DNA from: Caulobacter sp. FWC26
GTDB lineage: Bacteria; Pseudomonadota; Alphaproteobacteria; Caulobacterales; Caulobacteraceae
Direction: 5' to 3'
DNA length: 64,000 nucleotides
Assembly: GCF_002742645.2 (NCBI RefSeq)
Contig: NZ_CP033875.1
Location: 248,001 to 312,000, forward strand
In this document: in pieces, positions 1 to 9,379 of the stretch
Position numbering within the stretch: the first letter of the stretch is position 1
How the letters are laid out: every line of letters starts with the position of its first letter
The notes under the pieces: model-generated
Database searches by the model: none
Told to the model about the DNA's origin: nothing
What the model saw: only the letters and a program-made list of their open reading frames with translations
Translations under genes and position numbers: made by a program

Positions 1-1
1 T

Positions 2-565
2 CCGGCCGCCGTCGCGCTGGACGCCATGCTGGCGCAGGGCGGGCAAGGCATGCTGTACCATCCGTTCCTGAACTACGCGGACGGCTCGCTGGAGCCCAGC
101 TTCGCCATGCTGACCCATCGCGACACCGTGCCGGGCTTGTCCGACGGCGGGGCGCATGTCGGCATGATCTGCGACGGCAGCTTCCCGACCAGCAACCTGA
201 TCCACTGGACACGCGATCGGACCCGGGGGCCAAGGATCCCGCTGGAGACGATGATCGCCCGCCAGACCCGCGACACCGCCAAGGCCGTTGGGCTGCTTGA
301 CCGGGGCCTGATCGCGCCGGGCTATCGCGCCGATCTGAATGTCATCGACTACGACGGCTTGAGGCTGGAAGCGCCGCGCGTGGCCTACGACCTCCCGGCG
401 GGCGGGCGTCGCCTGACCCAGCGCGCGGATGGCTATGTCGCCACGATCGTCGCTGGCGTCGTCACCCAGCGCGACGGCGAGCCGACCGGCGCCTTGCCGG
501 GCCGCCTGGTGCGCGGCGGCCAGGCCGCGCCGCAGGGCGATGTCCAGCCGTTGGCGGCCGAGTAG
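2..565 (+). CDS. Amidohydrolase, N-acyl-D-amino-acid deacylase type (3' part only)
   Basis: The window opens inside this gene; about 187 residues of its C-terminus remain, in a frame open from base 2. The visible part carries SDGGAHVG, the late metal-site region of D-aminoacylase/N-acyl-D-aspartate deacylase-type amidohydrolases. It also has the family's C-terminal pattern, a run of helices around ARQTRDTAKAVGL followed by IAPGYRADLNVID, which closes the small beta domain. Family members hydrolyse N-acylated D-amino acids or related amides with bound zinc. Substrate cannot be told from this fragment. It ends 3 bases before the convergent DUF1330 gene. Confidence 0.8.
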   Translation, partial: PAAVALDAMLAQGGQGMLYHPFLNYADGSLEPSFAMLTHRDTVPGLSDGGAHVGMICDGSFPTSNLIHWTRDRTRGPRIPLETMIARQTRDTAKAVGLLDRGLIAPGYRADLNVIDYDGLRLEAPRVAYDLPAGGRRLTQRADGYVATIVAGVVTQRDGEPTGALPGRLVRGGQAAPQGDVQPLAAE

Positions 566-568
566 GCG

Positions 569-1000
569 CTACTCGCCGAAACCCTTGCCGGGCGCGAAGG
601 GCGAAAAGCGGATCAGCCGCGAGTCTTCCACCGCCGCCTGGCGGTGCTTGACGTGCTCGCGGTACTCGGGGTTCGTGACCATCGCCAGGAAGGCGCTGGC
701 ATTCGGGTACTCGGCGATGAAGGCCAGGTCCCACCGCTCGTCGCTGGGACCGGTCAGCACGACCTCGGGACTGCCCGCCCAGACCTGCCGCCCGCCCAAC
801 CCTTCGAAGATCGGGCCGGAGGTGCGGCCGTATTCACGATAGGCGTCCAGGCCAGTCATGTCCTTGCCGTGATTAGGATGATCGGCCGGATAGTCGGCCA
901 GCGGCTTCAGCCGGATCAGGTTCAGCATGTGGATTGGCGTATCGCGCGGCAGGGCCTTGAAGGCGTCGAACTGCGCGCGGGTCGGGTCGATGTTGGACAT
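569..1000 (-). CDS. DUF1330 domain protein
   Basis: A 143-residue soluble protein with the ferredoxin-like alpha/beta pattern of DUF1330: an N-terminal strand (IHMLNLIRLKP), a Tyr-rich middle (YREYGRTSGPIFEGLGG) and a C-terminal strand before EYPNASAFLAMVTNPEYREHV. Family members are small dimeric proteins of unclear, probably enzymatic or antioxidant-related, role. I chose the ATG at 1000 because GAGGAGG lies just upstream, rather than the ATG at 1015, which has no such site. It converges with the amidohydrolase gene and may be a single-gene unit. Confidence 0.75.
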   Translation of the reverse strand: MSNIDPTRAQFDAFKALPRDTPIHMLNLIRLKPLADYPADHPNHGKDMTGLDAYREYGRTSGPIFEGLGGRQVWAGSPEVVLTGPSDERWDLAFIAEYPNASAFLAMVTNPEYREHVKHRQAAVEDSRLIRFSPFAPGKGFGE

Positions 1001-1025
1001 GGCGGTCCTCCTCAAAGTGGGCGCG

Positions 1026-1820
1026 TCAGGCGCGCTCTTGGTCTTTCGGCATGGGAGGCCAGAAGTGGAACAAGGCCAAGCTGAATATCGCCAGCGCCAC
1101 GGCTTCGGCGGGTCGTGTGGCCCAGGCTCCTGTCGCGCCCATGGCGTTGATTACCGCATGAGGGATGAGGCCCGCGACAAGAAGGCTGCCTCGGCCATGG
1201 ACGTGCAGCCAGGTCATCAGCACCGAGAGCGCGATCGTTCCCAAGGCGTACCAGCCGATATCGGTCAGAGGCGTCAGCACGATGTCGGAGAATAGAAACG
1301 CCGGCACGTGCCAAAGCGTCCAGACAAGGCCCAAGATCGTCCCCGCCGCCAGCGGCGGCCAACGCTCCAAAAGGCGAGGCAAGGCATAGCCGCGCCAGCC
1401 GAACTCTTCACCCAGCGGACCGGCGTTCGTGATGACCTGGGCGGTAGTCAGCAGCAGCAGGGGCGTGGCGATCAGCACGGCGGCGGGCTTCACCGGCCAA
1501 GTCGTGGGCATGGCGAGACACAGCGCGAGGGCAAGGGTCGGTAGGACAAGAACGGCGACCGCCATCGTTAGGGCCGTTCCAGGCAGCAGCCTGCGGAGTA
1601 GGTCGAGCAGACCAGCGCGGCCCTGCTCGGCGAGCGTCAGGCCAAGACCCACGAGGCTGGGGGCGCAAGCGGCGACCAAATAGGCAGGGGATCCGTAGAC
1701 GAAGGGCCCCAGCAAGGCGTTCAGCGGTTTGGGGAACAAGAGCCAGAGTCCACCGACGCCCCAGGTGATCGCGAAGGTGAGGACGAAGAACAGTCCAAGA
1801 TGACGCCCCCCGCCCGTCAC
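1026..1820 (-). CDS. CPBP family intramembrane metalloprotease
   Basis: A 264-residue polytopic membrane protein of the CPBP (CAAX protease and bacteriocin-processing, Abi/Rce1-like) family. The glutamate motif EEFGWRG lies near the middle, followed by LVWTLWHVPAF and the later HAVINA, which supply the Glu, Arg and His residues of the intramembrane active site. It starts at a GTG one base after the TGA of the upstream TPM protein gene, so it is probably translated as the last gene of the lemA-TPM-TPM-CPBP unit. Its substrate is unknown; CPBP proteins cleave prenylated proteins or peptides in the membrane. Confidence 0.85.
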   Translation of the reverse strand: MTGGGRHLGLFFVLTFAITWGVGGLWLLFPKPLNALLGPFVYGSPAYLVAACAPSLVGLGLTLAEQGRAGLLDLLRRLLPGTALTMAVAVLVLPTLALALCLAMPTTWPVKPAAVLIATPLLLLTTAQVITNAGPLGEEFGWRGYALPRLLERWPPLAAGTILGLVWTLWHVPAFLFSDIVLTPLTDIGWYALGTIALSVLMTWLHVHGRGSLLVAGLIPHAVINAMGATGAWATRPAEAVALAIFSLALFHFWPPMPKDQERA

Positions 1821-1821
1821 C

Positions 1822-2523
1822 TCACCGCCTCGGCAGGATCGTCAGGCCGTCGGAGAGTTCGTTGCGGTCGTCTCCGCGCGGGGGGACGTGGGCGGCGAGG
1901 ATCGCGCCGGTGCGGGCGACGGCGGCTACGAAGCCGTCGGCGACCTTGCCGCGCTTGAGGCCCGCCACGAGATCGGCGACCACCTCGTCCCAGACCGCAT
2001 TGGGCGCGGCCTTGTAGATGCCTTCGTCGGCGATCACCTCGACCCGGTGCTCGGCCAGGGCCGCGAAGATCAGCACGCCGGTGCGGTCGCGAGTGACGTG
2101 CAGGCCGTGGCTGAGGAACTGCTCCATCGCCGCGCGCTTGACGCGGGCGGTCTTCAGCGCGCCCGGGGTCAGCGCGCGCCGGACCGGCGGGATCGACACC
2201 AGCAGGGCGGCGACGACGAACACCACCAGCTGCAGCACGATATAGGTCGACAGCGCCGACAGGATCGCGCCGTCCTGGGCCGCGTGATGGCCGACGCTCC
2301 AGCCGCCGAACAGGCGGGTCAGCATCTCCGGACGAAAGCCCGCCAGCAGCGCTGCAGCCGGTAGGACGAGGGCGCTGGCGGCCGCCCAGACAAGCGGCGT
2401 CTCGCGATAGTCCGAAACCTCTGGCGCCAGGACGCAGAAGATCTCGCCCGCAGTGGTTTTCTCAGCCTCTGCTACGGCTTGGGCGATGCGGTCGAGATCG
2501 TTGGGGGTCATGTGCCTGGCCAT
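1822..2523 (-). CDS. TPM domain membrane protein (second TPM protein)
   Basis: A 233-residue protein starting MARHMTPNDLDRIAQAV with an N-terminal region typical of TPM proteins (VAEAEKTTAGEIFCV). Two predicted membrane segments follow (about residues 40-60 and 85-110), then a soluble domain (DRTGVLIFAALAEHRVEVIADEG). The ATG at 2523 lies one base after the TGA of the preceding gene, which argues for coupling and against the longer Ala-rich frame that overlaps that gene. Pairs of TPM proteins next to LemA are common in proteobacteria. TPM domains have been tied to phosphatase activity and photosystem repair in plants; the bacterial role is unclear. Confidence 0.82.
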   Translation of the reverse strand: MARHMTPNDLDRIAQAVAEAEKTTAGEIFCVLAPEVSDYRETPLVWAAASALVLPAAALLAGFRPEMLTRLFGGWSVGHHAAQDGAILSALSTYIVLQLVVFVVAALLVSIPPVRRALTPGALKTARVKRAAMEQFLSHGLHVTRDRTGVLIFAALAEHRVEVIADEGIYKAAPNAVWDEVVADLVAGLKRGKVADGFVAAVARTGAILAAHVPPRGDDRNELSDGLTILPRR

Positions 2524-2524
2524 C

Positions 2525-3289
2525 TCACCACCGTCCCGAACTGCCGCCGCCGCCGAACGAGCCGCCGCCGCCGGAGAAGCCGCCCCCGCCGCCGCCCCAG
2601 TCACCGCCGCCGCCGCCGCCGCCGCCGCGCCCGCTGCTGGTCAGCACGTTGAGGATGATCCAGGGCAGGGCTGAGCCCAGCCCGCCGCGTCGGCTGCGGA
2701 ACAGGCTGGAAAACACGAAGATCACGAACAGGAAGATCAGCAGCCCGACGATGGCCGAGCCTCGCGCCTCGTGGCGTTCGGGACGCGCGGCGTCCGCCAC
2801 CCGGGCCTGGGCCTCTTCAGGCGGCAGGCCCAGCTGCTCGACCAACGCATCGGTTCCAGCGACCACGCCGCCCGAGATGTCGCCGTTGCGGAACTTGGGC
2901 AGGATGGCCGACTGGATGATCACGCTGGACAGGGCGTCGGTCAGCACCGGCTCCAGGCCATAGCCGACCTCGATCCGCACCTGACGGTCATTGGGCGCGA
3001 CCAGCAGGATCGCCCCGTCTTCTTTGTCCTTGTCGCCAATCCCCCAGGTCCGGCCGAGCTTGTAGCCGTAGTCCTCGATCGGATAGCCCTGCAGGCTGCC
3101 GACCGTGGCCACCACCAGCTGATGTCCGGTGCGGGCCTCCAGCGCCTCGAGCTTGTCCGAGAGGTCGCGCTCGACATCCGGCGACAGCACCTGCGCGTCG
3201 TCGACCACGCGGCCGGACAGCGGCGGGAACTTCGGGTCCGCCAGGGCGGGCAGGGCGAATAGCACGGCCGCGAGCATCAAGAGCAACAT
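2525..3289 (-). CDS. TPM domain (YgcG family) secreted/membrane protein with Gly-rich tail
   Basis: A 254-residue protein with a signal peptide (cleavage expected after ALPALA, about residue 17). A TPM domain follows (RVVDDAQVLSP, then GHQLVVATVGSLQGYPIEDY and GAILLVAPNDRQVRIEVGYGLE). Next come a membrane segment (GLLIFLFVIFVFSSLF) and a Gly/Ser-rich tail ending GGGGSSGRW. The start at 3289 puts the signal peptide first and excludes 41 upstream codons that are translated from an intergenic repeat. An ATG at 3277 is also possible. It is the middle gene between lemA and the second TPM gene. Confidence 0.85.
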   Translation of the reverse strand: MLLLMLAAVLFALPALADPKFPPLSGRVVDDAQVLSPDVERDLSDKLEALEARTGHQLVVATVGSLQGYPIEDYGYKLGRTWGIGDKDKEDGAILLVAPNDRQVRIEVGYGLEPVLTDALSSVIIQSAILPKFRNGDISGGVVAGTDALVEQLGLPPEEAQARVADAARPERHEARGSAIVGLLIFLFVIFVFSSLFRSRRGGLGSALPWIILNVLTSSGRGGGGGGGGDWGGGGGGFSGGGGSFGGGGSSGRW

Positions 3290-3406
3290 CCTCACCCGTG
3301 AAACGGGGGAGGTGGCGCGGCGCGTGTTCACGCCGCGCCGGAAGGGGCGCAAGCGGCGGTGTGACGCCCCCTCCCCCGTTTTACGGGGGAGGATGAAAGC
3401 GGTCAT
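3290..3406. repeat. Palindromic GC-rich intergenic repeat (copy 1 of a family)
   Basis: Between lemA and the YgcG-type gene lies a roughly 117-base element built from nested inverted repeats. It includes CCTCCCCCG-TTTTA-CGGGGGAGG near 3380-3402 and GGCGCGGCG/CGCCGCGCC near 3313-3351. It shares CCTCACCCG...GGGGGAGGTGGCGCGGCG and GACGCCCCCTCC with the element at 40472-40606, so the two are copies of one family. It opens a spurious in-frame extension of the YgcG gene. It resembles REP/MITE-like intergenic repeats known in alphaproteobacteria. Confidence 0.8.
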
Positions 3407-3416
3407 GGCCACAGGC

Positions 3417-4055
3417 CTACTGAATTTTCGGCGGCGTCGCCGTCGGCGGGCTGGAGAAGTCCACCGTCGGCGCGCTCTGGGCGGCGGCGGTGGCCTGGAA
3501 CAGCTGGGCCGGCTTCTGGTCGCTGTAGAGCGTCTTAGCCCAGAACACGCTGGGGAAGGTCCGCAGGGTGGTGTTGTACTTCTGGGCGGTCTCGTTGTAG
3601 TCGCGCCGCGCGATCGCGATGCGGTTCTCGGTGCCTTCCAGCTGGCTCTGCAGGGCCATGAAGTTCTGGTTCGACTTCAGGTCGGGATACTGCTCCTGGA
3701 TCACCATCAGGCGGCCCAGCACGCCCGACAGCTGGTCCTGGGCGGCGGCGAACTTCTGGAACTGGGCAGGGTCGGTGATGGTCGAGGCGTCGACCTTGAC
3801 CTGGGTGGCGCTGGCGCGGGCCTCGGTGACGGCGGTCAGCACGTCCTTTTCCTGGGCCGCATAGCCCTTCACCGTCGCAACCAGGTTCGGGATCAGGTCG
3901 GCGCGGCGCTGGTACTGGTTCTGCACCTCGGCCCAGGCGGTCTTGGTCGCCTCGTCCTGGGTGGGGATCTTGTTGATCCCGCAGCCCGCCAGGGTGGCGG
4001 GGATGGCGACGACCAAGGCGACGCGCGCGGCGTTACGGACGAGACGGCTGTTCAA
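3417..4055 (-). CDS. lemA: LemA family lipoprotein
   Basis: A 212-residue LemA family protein. The N-terminus has a hydrophobic stretch ending in lipobox LAGC with Cys at residue 25, so it is likely a lipoprotein. The LemA helical core follows (QNQYQRRADLIPNLVATVKGYA, then FQKFAAAQDQLSGVLGRLMV and RNFNETAQKYN-like RRDYNETAQKYN). I place the start at a TTG because GGAGGG sits 5-6 bases upstream and the longer frame runs into the dehydrogenase gene antisense to nothing recognisable. LemA proteins commonly accompany TPM proteins, as here. Function is not established. Confidence 0.88.
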   Translation of the reverse strand: MNSRLVRNAARVALVVAIPATLAGCGINKIPTQDEATKTAWAEVQNQYQRRADLIPNLVATVKGYAAQEKDVLTAVTEARASATQVKVDASTITDPAQFQKFAAAQDQLSGVLGRLMVIQEQYPDLKSNQNFMALQSQLEGTENRIAIARRDYNETAQKYNTTLRTFPSVFWAKTLYSDQKPAQLFQATAAAQSAPTVDFSSPPTATPPKIQ

Positions 4056-4085
4056 GGATCCCTCCACCAAACCCGGTGAGCCCGC

Positions 4086-4103
4086 CCGCCTCGAATGAGG
4101 CGG
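4086..4103. other. Perfect hairpin CCGCCTC-GAAT-GAGGCGG between dehydrogenase and lemA
   Basis: A 7-bp stem with a 4-base loop in the 139-base gap between the acyl-CoA dehydrogenase stop (4195) and the lemA start (4055). No T tract follows on the minus strand, so it may be a leader hairpin of lemA rather than a classical terminator. Confidence 0.4.
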
Positions 4104-4194
4104 ACCCGCAGGCTCGTCCGGCGATATGCGAACATGTACGCCGCATACCGCCGTTAGATAGCGCGTCCATTGATACACGTCAGGGCCGCGAAGG

Positions 4195-5496
4195 TTAAAC
4201 CTTATCCATCTCCGCGAACGTCTGCTTGCGCGGACCCATGTAGCCGAACAGCCAGGCGGCGACCTTGCGCATCTGGATCTCCTCGCTGCCCTCGGTGATC
4301 CGGTAGCGGCGGTGGTGGCGGTAGATGTGCTCGAACGGCTTGTGGCGCGAATAGCCGATGCCGCCGTGGATCTGCATCGCACGGTCGGCGGCTTCGCAGC
4401 ACAGGCGGTTGGCCCAATAGTTACACATCGAGACCTTGTCGGAGAGGCGCTTTTCGACCTCGGGCTTGGACATCTGGTCCATTTCCCACGCCGTCTTGCG
4501 GATCAGCAGTCGCAGCATTTCGGCCTGGGTGGAAAGCTCGACGATCGGGAACTGGATGGCCTGGTTCTCCGACAGCGCCTTGCCGAACGGCTTGCGGGCG
4601 CGCGCGTACTTGATGCTCTCTTCTATGCAGTAGACCGCCGCGCCCAGACTGGAGGCGGCCTGGCGGATGCGATTCTCGTGCACGAAGTGCTGGGCCAGGG
4701 CCAGGCCCCCGCCCTCCGGGCCGAACATCGCGCTGTCGGGAACCCAGACGTCGGTGAAGCTGACGCGCGGGTGGTCGGTCGGCATGTTGAAGGTCCAGAG
4801 GTATTCCTCGATCTTCACGCCCGGCGCATGGGCCGGAACCAGGAAGGCGGTGATGCCCCGAGCGTCGCCGTCCTGACCGCTGGTGCGGGCGAACAGGCAG
4901 CAGTGCGTGGCCGCGTGCATCCCGGTGGTCCACATTTTCTCGCCGTCGATCCGCCAGCCAGCCTGGCCATGACGCTCTTCGCGGACCGCCTGGGTCTCCA
5001 TATGGGTCGCGTCCGAGCCATGGTCGGGCTCAGTCAGGCCGAAGGTCGGCCGGAAGGCGCCGCGATCCAGCATGTCTTCGATCAGGTGCTGCTGGTCAGG
5101 TCGGCCGAAGTCGCGGATCATCAGCACGAACGGATTGTTGCCGACGATCGAGTGCTCGTTCTGCAGGTCGTTGAAGAGGCCAAGGCCCTTGCTGGCCAGG
5201 TGCTCGCGGATCACCGCCATGCCCAGGTTCGTGCCATCCTTGCCGCCATAGGCTTTCGGCAGGGCGTAGCGATAGTGCCCCGCCTGGTCGGCCAGCTTGC
5301 GGGCCTGGCCCAGCAGCGCCTCCCATTCGTGGCGCGGCAGGCCGCCGGCGTCCCAGTCGGTGCGGGCCCATTCCCGGCGGTGGTCGAAGAAGCGCTCGTT
5401 GTCGTCGCGCGCCTGAAGCGGGGCGATCTCCTTCTCGATGAAGGCGTCGAGCTCTTCGAGATAGGCCGAAAGTTCCGGTGACAGTCGGAAGTCCAT
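4195..5496 (-). CDS. Acyl-CoA dehydrogenase family protein
   Basis: A 433-residue FAD-dependent acyl-CoA dehydrogenase-type enzyme. It shows the substrate/FAD motif GLTEPDHGSDATHMET, the strand region WRIDGEKMWTTGM, the helical C-domain with ARARKPFGKALSENQAIQF, and the late signature QIHGGIGYSRHKPFEHIYRHHRRYRITEGSEEIQ. This subgroup, with long insertions around HMETQAVR, is typical of alpha/beta-proteobacterial enzymes of uncertain acyl chain specificity. Electrons would pass to ETF. The ATG at 5496 has GGGAGG 7 bases upstream; a TTG two codons earlier lies too close to that site. Confidence 0.9.
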   Translation of the reverse strand: MDFRLSPELSAYLEELDAFIEKEIAPLQARDDNERFFDHRREWARTDWDAGGLPRHEWEALLGQARKLADQAGHYRYALPKAYGGKDGTNLGMAVIREHLASKGLGLFNDLQNEHSIVGNNPFVLMIRDFGRPDQQHLIEDMLDRGAFRPTFGLTEPDHGSDATHMETQAVREERHGQAGWRIDGEKMWTTGMHAATHCCLFARTSGQDGDARGITAFLVPAHAPGVKIEEYLWTFNMPTDHPRVSFTDVWVPDSAMFGPEGGGLALAQHFVHENRIRQAASSLGAAVYCIEESIKYARARKPFGKALSENQAIQFPIVELSTQAEMLRLLIRKTAWEMDQMSKPEVEKRLSDKVSMCNYWANRLCCEAADRAMQIHGGIGYSRHKPFEHIYRHHRRYRITEGSEEIQMRKVAAWLFGYMGPRKQTFAEMDKV

Positions 5497-5627
5497 GGTC
5501 AAGCCTCCCTGCGCGCATTGTTCTCTTTATGCTGGAGACTAAAGCGCGGGCGGCCGCTCCGGCCAATCGTGCCCCTGCGGAACGGGCTTTAACGGCTCTT
5601 TGACCAGCGCCGCCTTATACCGGTCGC

Positions 5628-6053
5628 ATGATCACCATGGCTGCCTTCGCGATCCTTGGCGCCGCGCTCGGACTGTTCGTCCGGCCGCGCGTTCTGGGCG
5701 TGATCCTGCCCGTGCTGTTGGCCGCCATCGTCGAGGGCGCCGTGCTTTGGATGATCGGGGTCATGGAGAAGCAGCCAAACCGCGAGCTGCTGATCGACCG
5801 CCTGCAAGCGATCTTCGGCGAAGGCTGGGTCGGGGCGATCGGACCCGTGGCCGCCGCCTTTATCGGCGCGATCATGGCCGCCCTGATGAGCGCCTTCACC
5901 GATCCCGCCGGCCCGGGGCCCGTCGTGACCGCCGACGGCATCCAGCGTCGCGCCGGAAAGAACGGTCGCTACGCCCGCGCCAAGGGCATGGTCGAGGACC
6001 GCGCCATCCACGCCCAGGCCGAGAGCCGGATCGACCAGATCCTGGGGCTTTAG
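5628..6053 (+). CDS. Hypothetical membrane protein
   Basis: A 141-residue protein with three likely membrane segments (residues about 5-22, 24-45 and 67-88). A charged cytoplasmic C-terminus of about 45 residues follows, rich in Arg, Lys and Gln (GRYARAKGMVEDRAIHAQAESRI). I recognise no family. It stands alone, divergent from the dehydrogenase gene 131 bases away. The start could also be the ATG three codons later. Confidence 0.65.
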   Translation: MITMAAFAILGAALGLFVRPRVLGVILPVLLAAIVEGAVLWMIGVMEKQPNRELLIDRLQAIFGEGWVGAIGPVAAAFIGAIMAALMSAFTDPAGPGPVVTADGIQRRAGKNGRYARAKGMVEDRAIHAQAESRIDQILGL

Positions 6054-6119
6054 CCCTCGTCTTTTTCGCGCTCGTTTCGCCGAGTCCGTCGAGAAATCCG
6101 TGTTTCTCGAAAATGCGAC

Positions 6120-6177
6120 GCGCAAGCGAAATTGCTCTTGCGCAATTTCTTATCACTGATATCTAAGCGATGCTTAG
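6120..6177. promoter_or_regulatory. Overlapping inverted repeats and a CTAAGC-GAT-GCTTAG palindrome
   Basis: In the 246-base gap before the next gene, GCGCAAG (6120-6126) can pair with CTTGCGC (6137-6143), while GAAATTGC (6128-6135) can pair with GCAATTTC (6142-6149). The two hairpins exclude each other. A perfect 15-base palindrome CTAAGC-GAT-GCTTAG follows at 6163-6177 and looks like an operator or short hairpin. A terminator for the upstream gene is another reading of the first hairpins. Confidence 0.4.
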
Positions 6178-6299
6178 TTCGGACCCGAAGCACCGGTGGG
6201 GATACCGGCGCCATCATCCCCGGGGTCGAGCGGCCAGTACCTGCGTTTTCACCGATCCTCGATCTGACCGCAACTTCCCCAAAGCCGGAGGGCTTTCCG

Positions 6300-6623
6300 A
6301 TGAAGCTCCGTTCGCTGGCGGCTGTCGCCGCCCTGTCTGTTTCCATGTTCGCCGGTTCGGCCTTCGCCGATGGTCGCATCGCCGCCGCGTTGGACGCGCC
6401 GGTCGCGGCGAAGACCAAGGTCGTCGCCGGCGGCGCGGTCTTCGTCTGCGAGGGCGCCGAGTGCGTCTCGGCCCAAGCGCCTTCGCGGGCCCTCACTGCG
6501 GCCGCCTGCAAGGCGCTCGCCAAGGAAGTGGGCCGCGTCTCGGCCTTCGGCGGCGACACCAAGTCGCTGGACGCCGACGACCTGACCCGCTGCAACGCCT
6601 CGGCCAAGGTCGCGGCTAAGTAA
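6300..6623 (+). CDS. Small exported protein, CC_3452-like family
   Basis: A 107-residue protein with a clear signal peptide (hydrophobic core AAVAALSVSMFAGSAFA, cleavage before DGR). The short mature part has three Cys residues: a CEGAEC pair around the middle and one near the C-terminus (DLTRCNASA). It resembles a small alphaproteobacterial family that I recall being named after C. crescentus CC_3452; this was not searched. Function is unknown. GGAGGG lies 7 bases before the ATG. It is a single gene closed by a strong terminator. Confidence 0.75.
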   Translation: MKLRSLAAVAALSVSMFAGSAFADGRIAAALDAPVAAKTKVVAGGAVFVCEGAECVSAQAPSRALTAAACKALAKEVGRVSAFGGDTKSLDADDLTRCNASAKVAAK

Positions 6624-6718
6624 GAACACCTATCGCTTTACCCTAGTACCCAGACGCGTTGCGGGCCGCCGTTTCTCCGGCCCGGTCTGGCTGTTTCCTC
6701 GAGCATTCGCCTTAACGG

Positions 6719-6752
6719 GGCGGCGGAACGTTCCGCCGCCTCTTTTCTTTTT
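6719..6752 (+). terminator. Rho-independent terminator
   Basis: GGCGGCGGAA (6719-6728) and TTCCGCCGCC (6731-6740) form a GC-rich hairpin followed by TCTTTTCTTTTT. It ends the transcript of the small exported protein gene. Confidence 0.8.
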
Positions 6753-6776
6753 CGGCTACAGGACTAGTTGAAGGCC

Positions 6777-7016
6777 ATGGACATCAGCCTCGCCGCCCAA
6801 CTGGAATCCGTTCTGCGCAAGGCCGCAGGCGAAGAAACGTCGCTGACCTCGATGACCGTCGACTATGGCGCAAGCGATGTCGGAGACGACCTGGAGAGCA
6901 AGAGTTGGGTCGAGCGCGCCACCAAGAGTCTGGTTTTCGTCCAGGCCGAACTGCGCCGCGCGGACGGCGGCTTGGCCGCCTCGGCCTCGGCGATATTCCG
7001 TCGCGCCGGGAACTGA
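6777..7016 (+). CDS. Short hotdog/PaaI-thioesterase-like protein
   Basis: A 79-residue protein whose C-terminal half (ERATKSLVFVQAELRRADGG, then LAASASAIFRR) matches the last two strands of PaaI-type hotdog thioesterases. There the pattern is a core strand, a turn containing DG, then ASASAVFR. The usual N-terminal half with the catalytic helix is missing, so it is either a shortened family of its own or a relic. Start is uncertain: ATG at 6777 or TTG at 6768, the latter with AGGA upstream. Confidence 0.6.
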   Translation: MDISLAAQLESVLRKAAGEETSLTSMTVDYGASDVGDDLESKSWVERATKSLVFVQAELRRADGGLAASASAIFRRAGN

Positions 7017-7083
7017 CGATCCGCTTGGTTGCGCCCCGTTGGTTGCGACTGCGAAAGGCCCGTGTTATCAGGCGCGCGGCTTC

Positions 7084-7126
7084 GGACGGGACGGCGCGGC
7101 AGCGCCGACCGTCCATGTGCTTTTTT
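7084..7126 (+). terminator. Probable terminator before the atp operon
   Basis: GGACGG (7084-7089) with CCGTCC (7109-7114) encloses CGGCGC-GGCA-GCGCCG (7092-7107), a long interrupted stem, with TTTTTT at 7121-7126. It probably separates the small thioesterase-like gene from the atp operon. Confidence 0.5.
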
Positions 7127-7208
7127 CAAGCGCGTTCAAGCCTTTAAGTCGCGATGAGGGTTAAACTTCTTGTCGGCGGCGATTTGCAACGCACCGGGCG
7201 GATACCAA

Positions 7209-7763
7209 GTGGCGGACGAAACCAAGGCGACGGATGCGGGTCAGCGCTATGCGCAGTCCCTCTTCGAACTGACGATCGAGAACGGCAATCTGGCCAAGGT
7301 CGAGGCCGACCTGAAGAGCCTGAAGGCGATGATCGCTGACAGCGCCGACCTGCGCCGCCTGATCGCCAGCCCGGCTTTCTCGGCCGAGGACAAGGGTAAA
7401 GGTCTCGTCGCCGTGGCCGTGAAGGCCCGGTTTGACATGCTGACCACGAAGTTCCTGGGCCTGGTGGCCGCCAACGGCCGCACCGGCGACCTCCTGGGCG
7501 CCATCTCGGCCTTCGTCGAGCTGTCGGCCAAGCACCGCGGCGTGGTGACGGCGGAAGTCGTCTCGGCCGCCGCCCTGTCGCCGACCCAGCTGAAGGGCGT
7601 GCAAGCGGCCCTGGCCGAGGCCCTCGGCAAGACCCCCGAAGTTTCCACGCGCGTCGATCCGTCCCTGTTGGGCGGTCTGAAGGTGCGCGTTGGTTCGCGT
7701 CTCTTCGACGCTTCGCTCCGTTCGAAGCTCGATTCCCTGAAATTCGCCCTGAAGCGCGCCTGA
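7209..7763 (+). CDS. atpH: ATP synthase F1 subunit delta
   Basis: A 184-residue delta subunit (OSCP homologue) that links F1 to the peripheral stalk. The N-terminal helical domain begins [15 protein letters not shown], and the C-terminal region has the family signature [28 protein letters not shown] take the GTG at 7209 as start because the homologous N-terminus begins there; the upstream codons have no family match. It is the first gene of an F1-only operon. As is usual in alphaproteobacteria, the F0 genes are not nearby. Confidence 0.95.
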   Translation: MADETKATDAGQRYAQSLFELTIENGNLAKVEADLKSLKAMIADSADLRRLIASPAFSAEDKGKGLVAVAVKARFDMLTTKFLGLVAANGRTGDLLGAISAFVELSAKHRGVVTAEVVSAAALSPTQLKGVQAALAEALGKTPEVSTRVDPSLLGGLKVRVGSRLFDASLRSKLDSLKFALKRA

Positions 7764-7782
7764 GCGTATAAGCGCGCCGTAA

Positions 7783-9345
<1,563 letters not shown>

Positions 9346-9379
9346 GCCCCTCGGAACCGCTCGGAGAGAGTAGCGCCGA

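Noticed and set aside
3290..3412. N-terminal extension of the YgcG-type protein to 295 residues
   Set aside because: The extra codons are translated from the intergenic palindromic repeat and precede a normal signal peptide.
4056..4382. N-terminal extension of LemA to 321 residues
   Set aside because: It overlaps the acyl-CoA dehydrogenase 3' end in another frame; the TTG at 4055 has a good ribosome site and gives a normal lipoprotein signal.
7144..7164. Two TTAA motifs upstream of atpH as a CtrA site
   Set aside because: Spacing is 13 bases, not the 7 needed for a CtrA box.
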